A program made the position numbers and the translations under genes. From contig CM070901.1 in assembly GCA_036417435.1 (NCBI GenBank), forward strand, positions 68,558,501 to 68,622,500: a stretch of DNA of 64,000 bases, read 5' to 3'. The notes beneath the pieces were generated by a model. It was given only the letters and a program-made list of their open reading frames with translations. It ran no database searches and was not told the origin of the DNA. This DNA is from Inia geoffrensis (Eukaryota > Chordata > Mammalia > Artiodactyla > Iniidae). Below, in pieces: positions 59,101 to 64,000 of the stretch; the stretch's first letter is position 1, and each line of letters begins with the position of its first letter.

Positions 59101-62100
59101 CACCCCTCTAGGTGGTCACAGAGCACTGAGCTGATCTCCCTGTGCTATGCAGCTGCTTCCCACAAGCTATCGGTTTTACATTTGGTAGTGTATATTTGTC
59201 CATGCCACCCTCTCGCTTTGTCCCAGCTTACCCTTCCTCCTCCCTGCATCCTCAAGTCCATTCCCTAGTAGGTCTGCGTCTTTATTCCCGTCCTGCCCCT
59301 AAGTTCTTCATGACCACTTTTTTTTTTTTTTTTTTTGGTTTCCATATATATGTGTTAGCATATGGTATTTTTTTGCAGGTAAAAATGTACCATCTGCTGA
59401 GCAGGCCTACAAGATCTACTGGAAGGAGGGCTAGTCTAGCCTCAATCCCTGCCACTGCCAGGGAGGCTCACATCCTTTAATAGTCCCTGCTCCACTGTGT
59501 AGGCAGAATTCAAATGCCCCGTCCACTTCCATCAGATGCCCATCCCCTGGTTATCCAACAATCTCGGTACTGGGCTTCCCTGGTGGCGCAGTGGTTGAGA
59601 GTCCGCCTGCCGATGCAGGGGACACGTGTTCGTGCCCCGGCTCGGGAAGATCCCACATGCCGCAGAGCGGCTGGGCCCGTGAGCCATGGCCGCTGAGCCT
59701 GCACGTCCAGAGCCTGTGCTCCGCAACAGTGAGAGGCCCGCACACCAAAAAAACCAATAATCTCGGTATGTTTTGCAGATGCAATGAAAGTGCTGAGTCA
59801 GTTGACTTTAAAATAAGGAGATTATCCTGACAGGTCTGGGCTCATCACATGAGACGCTTTAAGAGCAGAGTTTTCTCTGGCTGGTGGCAGAAGTCAGAGA
59901 CAGACCTGGTCTTGCTGGCCTGGAGGAAAAGGTGAACTGCCTATGGGTCCAGGTGACAAGGAATTGATTCTGCCAACAACCAGTGAGCTTGGAAGGGGAC
60001 TCAGGCTCAAACAAGAGTCATCTTGATTTCAGCCCATGAGCCCTGAGTGGAGGGTCCCGCTCACCCATACCTGACCCATGGGACTGTGAGACAATCAATG
60101 TGGGGTGTTTGCAGCACCGGGTTCATGGTGATTTATTAAGGCAGCAACAGAAAGCGAATGCACACACCCCACCCATATCATCAGCAGTTACAGAAGCCGA
60201 TGGTCTTCCTCTCCCCAGCCTATCCACACCCAACAGCCCCCAGCACCCCCTCCTCCCCCAGGGACCCACCTGGCCCTCCTCTTGCGCACCCTCCGCTCAT
60301 GCTCGGCCTCCTCGTAGTAGTACTCATTGTGGCTGTTGTCCCGCCTCCGGGCCGCTGCTGCAATCACAGCCCGGGACTGGCCCGTGGAGTTGTTGGTGCT
60401 GTTTTCTGCACAGGAGCAGGAGAGAGAGGGGATGGTCACTTCAGAGCGTGGCCTCCTTTCTCACTCCAGGAAGTCTGGAGCCAGCAACCTGACGCATCCA
60501 GAGGAAGCTGTGTCCACCCCCCAGCAATACCTCCCGTTCCCAACCCTCCTGGCCGCGTCTGGGAGAGGCCCACAGGAAAGCAACAAGGAAGGCACCGGAG
60601 GGCAGGAGTCCCGCACATGTTCCTCCCCAGTGCAGGAGGTTCTGGGGCTCAGAGAGTGAGGGCTTAGGACCAGGGCTGATGAGCAGACACAGAGGAGCCA
60701 GATTAAGGGGACGCACCATAGCATAAAGGGACAGCAAGTAGAGTCAGCAGCTAAGACCAGCCACCTGGAGTTAAGGGAAATGACAGAACAGAAGGGGCTG
60801 GGACACGGGCTGGGGAAAGGAGAAAGCAAGGGACGAAGGGGGAAAGAGAAACAGGAGGCAGGAACTTGGGAATCCTGCTTGGGAGGAGACCAGGAGGCCG
60901 AGGAGCAGGGCCGCTCACCCTCTCCGAGGGAATACACCTTGAAGCCAGACACTTTCTTGGCCAGGACGGACTTGGGCAGGTTGAGGAGGGCAGGGTTGTA
61001 GACAGGGAAGTCATGGTAATACTTCTCCAGGATCCACACTGCCACGCGCTGGATGCTGTGGGGGACACGGCAGGAGGGGGAGGGAGAACGGACAGACAAG
61101 GGGCGCAGGGGGAGGGACACATCAGGGCAGGTTGGCAGGGCAGGAGAGGACAGAGGGCAGGGACAAGCTGCTTCCAAGGAGCCTGGCTCGGGGCCTGAGG
61201 TCTCCTTACCAGGCTCCCAAGCTTTCCCCAGGGCTGGGCCTGCTACTCCTTCCCTGCCGTGCTGCAGCCCAGGGGAGAAAGTGCATTGGGCCAGGGTCCC
61301 CAGCCAAGGGTCACCTCCTCCCCTCCGTCATTCTCCCCTCAAGATTCCCTGCAGGACCAGGAGGTGCTATTGATGCTCTGGATGGCCAGGGCAGGCATCC
61401 TGCCCACAAGTTTAGGGGGGCTGAAGAACGTTTCTCATTATCTTTTCCTCTGGGAGGGAGTCCCTCCTCTGGCCAGCTCATCTCTGTGACCGCTGACTGA
61501 GTGCCCTCAAGAGGCTGTGCCTCCAAGAAAGAGCTAGAAACATGATTCCAAAAAGCCCCTGCTCATGCCCCAAACCTTTATCCTCTTTGGCCCATCCCTC
61601 TCTAAGATCCCCGATCTCTAATTGTCTGTTCATCTGTTCACTCCCAACTCCTAACTCCCGCCTTACCTGCTCCAGGACCCTTAGCCTGACAAGCGCTGTT
61701 GAAAACCTAGGATGTGCAGAGTATGCAACTCCCTCCCACACAGCCCTCCTAACCCATCCCTTCCAGCCCCACCATCACACCCTCCTACCCTACGGTCCTC
61801 TCAGCCTCCTCCCCAGGCCCGTCTGCCTGCCCCGACGCGCCCATACCTGAGGTGGCCCACGTTGTAGAAGCGGCTGGCCCCGTCGGTGGAGCGCACGACC
61901 TTGAGCGTGAACTGAGGCTGGAGCTGGCGCAGCTCCAGGAGGACCACAGCCAGGTAGTGCACGAAGAGCAGGGCATCTACCAGCGACACGGCAAACTGCA
62001 CCACGCCCTGGTAGCTGCGCTCGCGGGCGTCCAGGATGCGCACGCCATAGAAGAGCCAGTAGGAGACGACGAGCAGGAAGACGAGTACCATGAGCAGGGC

Positions 62101-62454
62101 ACGCAGCACGAAGACACGGGGCAGGGAGGCCTTGGGCCGGCGGAAGAACAGGGCCCAGCTGCCCAGCAGCAGGATGAGCAGCTTGAAGGCCACGGAGATG
62201 AAGAGGCCCTCGCAGGCTGTCCCGCACGGCTCCAGCTCCTCCCGCCACAGCAGTGGGGGCAGCAGCAGGAAAGCCAGCGGCGTGAGGAAAGACAGCAGGG
62301 CCAGCGTGGCCCCCGCCGCCACGCCCAGGTGCCGGGAGCAGTCCAGCGGGACGCTGTCCTCCATGTCCTTGGCGATGCGCGTGAGGTCATCATGGGAGAT
62401 GCTGTGCTCCGAGGTGCCCGTTACTACTGTGGTCGTCTCCCCCCAGTTGTCGTC
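55900..62454 (-). CDS. VANGL2: VANGL2, Vang-like planar cell polarity protein 2 (five of its coding exons; N-terminus off the window)
   Basis: Core planar cell polarity protein of the plasma membrane; it partners with PRICKLE and DVL and sorts asymmetrically opposite FZD/CELSR complexes. CDS is complement(55900..56160, 56985..57216, 60270..60405, 60919..61055, 61847..62454): 1374 nt, 457 residues plus stop, all junctions GT-AG and phase-consistent. It starts at residue 65 (DDNWGE) by comparison with the 521-residue mammalian protein. Visible in order: Ser/Thr cluster at residues 76-84 (T78, S79, S82, S84, known phosphosites), four hydrophobic segments around 109-129, 148-168, 180-200 and 217-237, D255 (mutated in a looptail allele), the YYHDF export motif at 279-283, a basic stretch RKRRAR at 353-358, S464 (mutated in looptail) and the C-terminal PDZ ligand ETSV. 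No frameshift or stop. Residues 1-64 are not found in 62455-64000, so the upstream intron exceeds 1.5 kb. Identity is very secure; TM limits are approximate. Confidence 0.98.
56161..56984 (-). other. VANGL2: VANGL2 824-bp intron before the last exon
   Basis: Bounded by GTAGGC and CTTCCTCAG in the gene sense. Around 56280-56400 there is a diverged interspersed-repeat-like stretch (GAATGTCAGAGCAGGAA type) that I cannot place in a family. The rest is unremarkable. Confidence 0.7.
56985..57216 (-). CDS. VANGL2: VANGL2 coding exon, residues 358-435: cytosolic C-terminal domain
   Basis: 232-nt exon. The acceptor TCCCCCAG precedes GCTTGTGG; the donor is CCCAAG followed by GTAGGC. It encodes [20 protein letters not shown], a charged helical stretch, then [11 protein letters not shown] and the HDMTPK end. 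This belongs to the cytosolic domain known in the family to bind PRICKLE and DVL. It ends in phase 0. Confidence 0.97.
57361..57564 (+). mobile_element. CHR SINE, younger GC-rich type, in a VANGL2 intron (antisense to the gene)
   Basis: Complete copy with intact CpG-rich body, from GGCTTCCCTGGTGGCGCAG to GCGTACCGC and an A-tail. Flanks AAGAACCAGGTTTTGG (57345-57360) and AAGAACCAGGCTTTGG (57565-57580) differ at one base. Confidence 0.96.
57830..58400 (+). mobile_element. Ancient L1-like sequence in a VANGL2 intron
   Basis: GCAAATCAAGAAGGAAAAGG, TAATCAGAGAATTAAAATG, ACTACTTATTCATCAAAATGG and AACCTCAAAAACATACTG follow the order of the ORF2 end in old L1 elements. Strongly diverged. Confidence 0.5.
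58950..59370 (-). mobile_element. 5'-truncated L1 3' end in a VANGL2 intron
   Basis: TTTTTTAACATCTTTATTGG through CATATATATGTGTTAGCATATGG, homologous to 12500-12910 in the full L1. Inserted in the same orientation as the gene. Target duplication not clear. Contains a 22-base T run at about 59318-59337. Confidence 0.88.
59485..60140 (+). mobile_element. MLT1-type LTR (ERVL-MaLR) in a VANGL2 intron
   Basis: TTTTGCAGATGCAATGAAAG, GGAGATTATCCTGACAGG, TCATCACATGAGACGCTTTA and GGACTGTGAGACAATCAATG follow MLT1 order. Split by a CHR SINE at 59570-59753. No internal retroviral genes. Confidence 0.7.
59570..59753 (+). mobile_element. CHR SINE inside the intronic MLT1 LTR
   Basis: Head GGGCTTCCCTGGTGGCGCAG, slightly shortened body (the GGGAGAGGCCACAA part is missing) and a short A-tail. 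Flanks CCAACAATCTCGGTA (59555-59569) and CCAATAATCTCGGTA (59754-59768) differ at one base. Confidence 0.95.
60270..60405 (-). CDS. VANGL2: VANGL2 coding exon, residues 313-358: Asn-rich and basic linker
   Basis: 136-nt exon. The acceptor TGTGCAG precedes AAAACAGC; the donor is GGCCAG followed by GTGGGT. It encodes [10 protein letters not shown], an alanine/arginine run, NEYYYEE and the basic cluster [10 protein letters not shown] in the cytosolic tail. It ends after two bases of Arg358. The 3.05-kb intron that follows holds most of the repeats in this gene. Confidence 0.97.
60919..61055 (-). CDS. VANGL2: VANGL2 coding exon, residues 267-313: YYxxF sorting motif
   Basis: 137-nt exon. The acceptor CCCACAG precedes CATCCAGCGC; the donor is GGAGAGG followed by GTGAGC. 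It completes Ser267 and encodes [10 protein letters not shown] then KYYHDF. The YYHDF at about 279-283 matches the tyrosine motif known to direct VANGL2 export from the trans-Golgi network. The exon ends with one base of Glu313. The flanking introns are 791 bp (61056-61846) and 513 bp (60406-60918). Confidence 0.97.
61847..62454 (-). CDS. VANGL2: VANGL2 coding exon, residues 65-266: phosphocluster and all four membrane segments
   Basis: 608-nt exon. The acceptor is a pyrimidine-rich tract ending TGATGCAG before GACGAC; the donor is CTCAG followed by GTATGG. It begins in phase 0 and ends after two bases of the Ser267 codon. It encodes the SEHSIS phosphorylated stretch, the four transmembrane helices with short loops, and the start of the cytosolic C-terminal region up to NVGHL. 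GC content is high, so its opposite strand carries open frames of about 250 codons that are only antisense shadows. Confidence 0.97.
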
Positions 62455-64000
62455 CTGCATCAGGAGGGGCCGCAGCAATGTGGGGAGAGGAGGAGGAGGC
62501 AGGGACACAGGAGAAAAGGTGAGCGGAGAGAAGACAGAGAGCAAAGCAGAGAGAGGAGAAAAGAAGGTAATCAACAAACATGCAGCCATCAAAGTATTTA
62601 CTGAGCTCCACGGCATGCCCAAGCCTGGCCTCTGCAGGGATGGGACATCTGAGACCTGGGCCCTGTGGGAGCTTCATGCCATCAGCCAGACAGCAAAAAA
62701 CTACCCATGTACCCTCAGAGCAGAGGGTACAAGACAGATGCCAGGGAGCTGCTCAGCCAGAGACTGGGATCCGAGGTCACTCTCCAGGCAAAGCAGGCAG
62801 GCTCGAGCAGGCCACCTGCAAGGCCAGGATAAGCAACAGGTACCTATCCTCCAAGTACGGAGAGCCACTCAAGGTTTCTGGTTAAGGGAGTGACCTGACA
62901 AAGGCAGCGTGGTGAAGAGAAGAGGACACCGGGAGGAAGGGTTGGGGAAGGTGAGTGACTAACGCGGGGCATGTGAGACGCAGTGCGGACTCGGGGCCAC
63001 TCTGGGTCTCTGCTCCGCCTGGCTGGCTCTATTGGGCCATCTGAATGCCCACCACACAGGGGCTGCCTGTTCCCGGAGGCAAGTGGGTGGGCAGGCTGAG
63101 GTCCCCTGGTGCCCTTCTGAGTGTGGTCCACTCAAGCTGTTTCTCTTCAGGGGCTGGATGCCATCCCTCAGAGGAGCCCCAAGGCCACCAGCGGTCATCC
63201 GTCCCTACAGCCTTAACTCGTGGACAGTCTGGGAATATGGAGTCACATTTTGACACCCAGGGGATTCAGGCTACAGGACAGAGACACAGAATGGGGAGTG
63301 TAGGAGACTGCCTGGCAGGGTCAGCGGCTAGGGGGCGGAAGAATCTCCTCCCCGAGAAAAGGAGGCGAGTCTGACCAGAAGATGAAAAGTGGAGGCGCTG
63401 CCTGCTGTCAGCTCAGGGAACCCTAATATGACCCTCAGTCACACTGCCTAGGCGCTCCAAGCATCAAGGGCCTGGGGAATCGTCAACAACAGGAGCTGAT
63501 CAGGTCTCAGGGTCACTTCAAGAATTCAGGAGGCCAGGTCTCTGGGAGAAGATGGGATTGGGAAAGAGAGAGAAAGAACATTTCCCTCAGGTAGTGATCT
63601 GCTCCCAAGACCCAGGAATCCCCAGTGTCAGTCACAGAGATGTTCTGTGAAGTCTCCAGTCCCCTAAGATGCTCCCAAGAAGAAAGAAAAGGAGGAATGA
63701 GACATGGACAACCTCACAGTCAACTCAAATCCTGCCTCTGTCTTCTGCCAGCACTGAGTTCTGCCCCCTGACCTCCCTGCCAGGTGCACACAGTGGGCCA
63801 GAGAGGCTAGACCAGGAGCAACCTGCTCAGCCCTGTCCCAGAGAACTCTCTTGCAGAACCTCCTCCGTGTCCCCAGGCTCACTTCTTCTCCCTCCCCTTT
63901 CTCCATCGACTCCTCCCACCTACCCTAAGACCAGAGGTGCTATTCTAGAGTCCGACACCAGAGAGCGCTAGAGTGCCCATGCCTTTAGGCTCAAGGAGAA
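62455..64000 (-). other. VANGL2: VANGL2 intron upstream of the residue-65 exon (partial)
   Basis: Runs off the right edge. It begins at the acceptor TGATGCAG. No exon matching the missing N-terminal 64 residues is present in any minus-strand frame, and no clear SINE or L1 copy is visible. Open frames here are short and uncharacteristic. Confidence 0.8.

Larger units (their letters stand above)
57217..60269 (-). other. VANGL2: VANGL2 3.05-kb intron rich in repeats
   Basis: Between the residue-358 split codons. From left to right it holds a CHR SINE (57361-57564), old L1-like sequence (57830-58400), an L1 3' end (58950-59370), and an MLT1-type LTR (about 59485-60140) split by a second CHR SINE. 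The stretch 58400-58950 shows nothing recognisable. Confidence 0.85.

Noticed and set aside
61852..62893. Plus-strand open frames of 250-267 codons across the VANGL2 membrane exon
   Set aside because: They mirror a GC-rich conserved exon on the other strand, have no recognisable domain, and one runs from the exon into intron without a signal. Antisense shadows.

Overview
The window is mammalian nuclear DNA, most likely from a cetacean. The clue is the set of CHR-type tRNA-derived SINEs. They begin with a GGGCTTCCCTGGTGG-like head and, in the younger copies, carry the GC-rich body typical of whale and dolphin genomes. They sit among artiodactyl-type L1 elements. The species cannot be fixed from sequence alone.

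Only one protein-coding gene is visible: VANGL2, the four-pass planar cell polarity protein, on the minus strand at the right end. Five coding exons (62454-61847, 61055-60919, 60405-60270, 57216-56985, 56160-55900) join in phase to give 457 residues. These correspond to residues 65-521 of the 521-residue mammalian protein and end in the PDZ-binding tail ETSV. The first 64 codons, 5' UTR and promoter lie beyond position 64000. A 3' UTR of about 3.3 kb runs down to an AATAAA signal at 52597-52602 (minus strand).

From 1 to about 52570 the window is a gene desert built of retrotransposons. Layout: L1 3' pieces (1-2217) with three CHR SINEs; a 5'-half L1 on the minus strand (2803-6070); SINE-rich spacer (6119-11960); a near full-length minus-strand L1 (12483-19581); two old L1 ORF1-like blocks (21060-23090); a 5'-truncated L1 (23681-25372); old L1, MIR and SINE remnants (25650-34800); a plus-strand L1 (34838-40170) split by a SINE; spacer with LTR, MIR and L2 remnants; a minus-strand truncated L1 (44621-46560); an LTR nested in a DNA transposon (47890-48410); and old L1 3' ends (48645-50000). 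Most long open frames in this part are broken L1 ORF1/ORF2. Conserved synteny (knowledge, not sequence) would put SLAMF6 somewhere beyond the left edge.

I found no undescribed gene system. The points worth a second look concern retrotransposon mechanics: very short L1 tails with clear target-site duplications, microsatellites grown inside L1, a 387-bp internal deletion in one L1 at a short microhomology, a substituted endonuclease catalytic residue, two SINEs at one target site, and a small exon-like motif at 44066-44146. Repeat boundaries were read by eye and most are good to about 10-20 bases.
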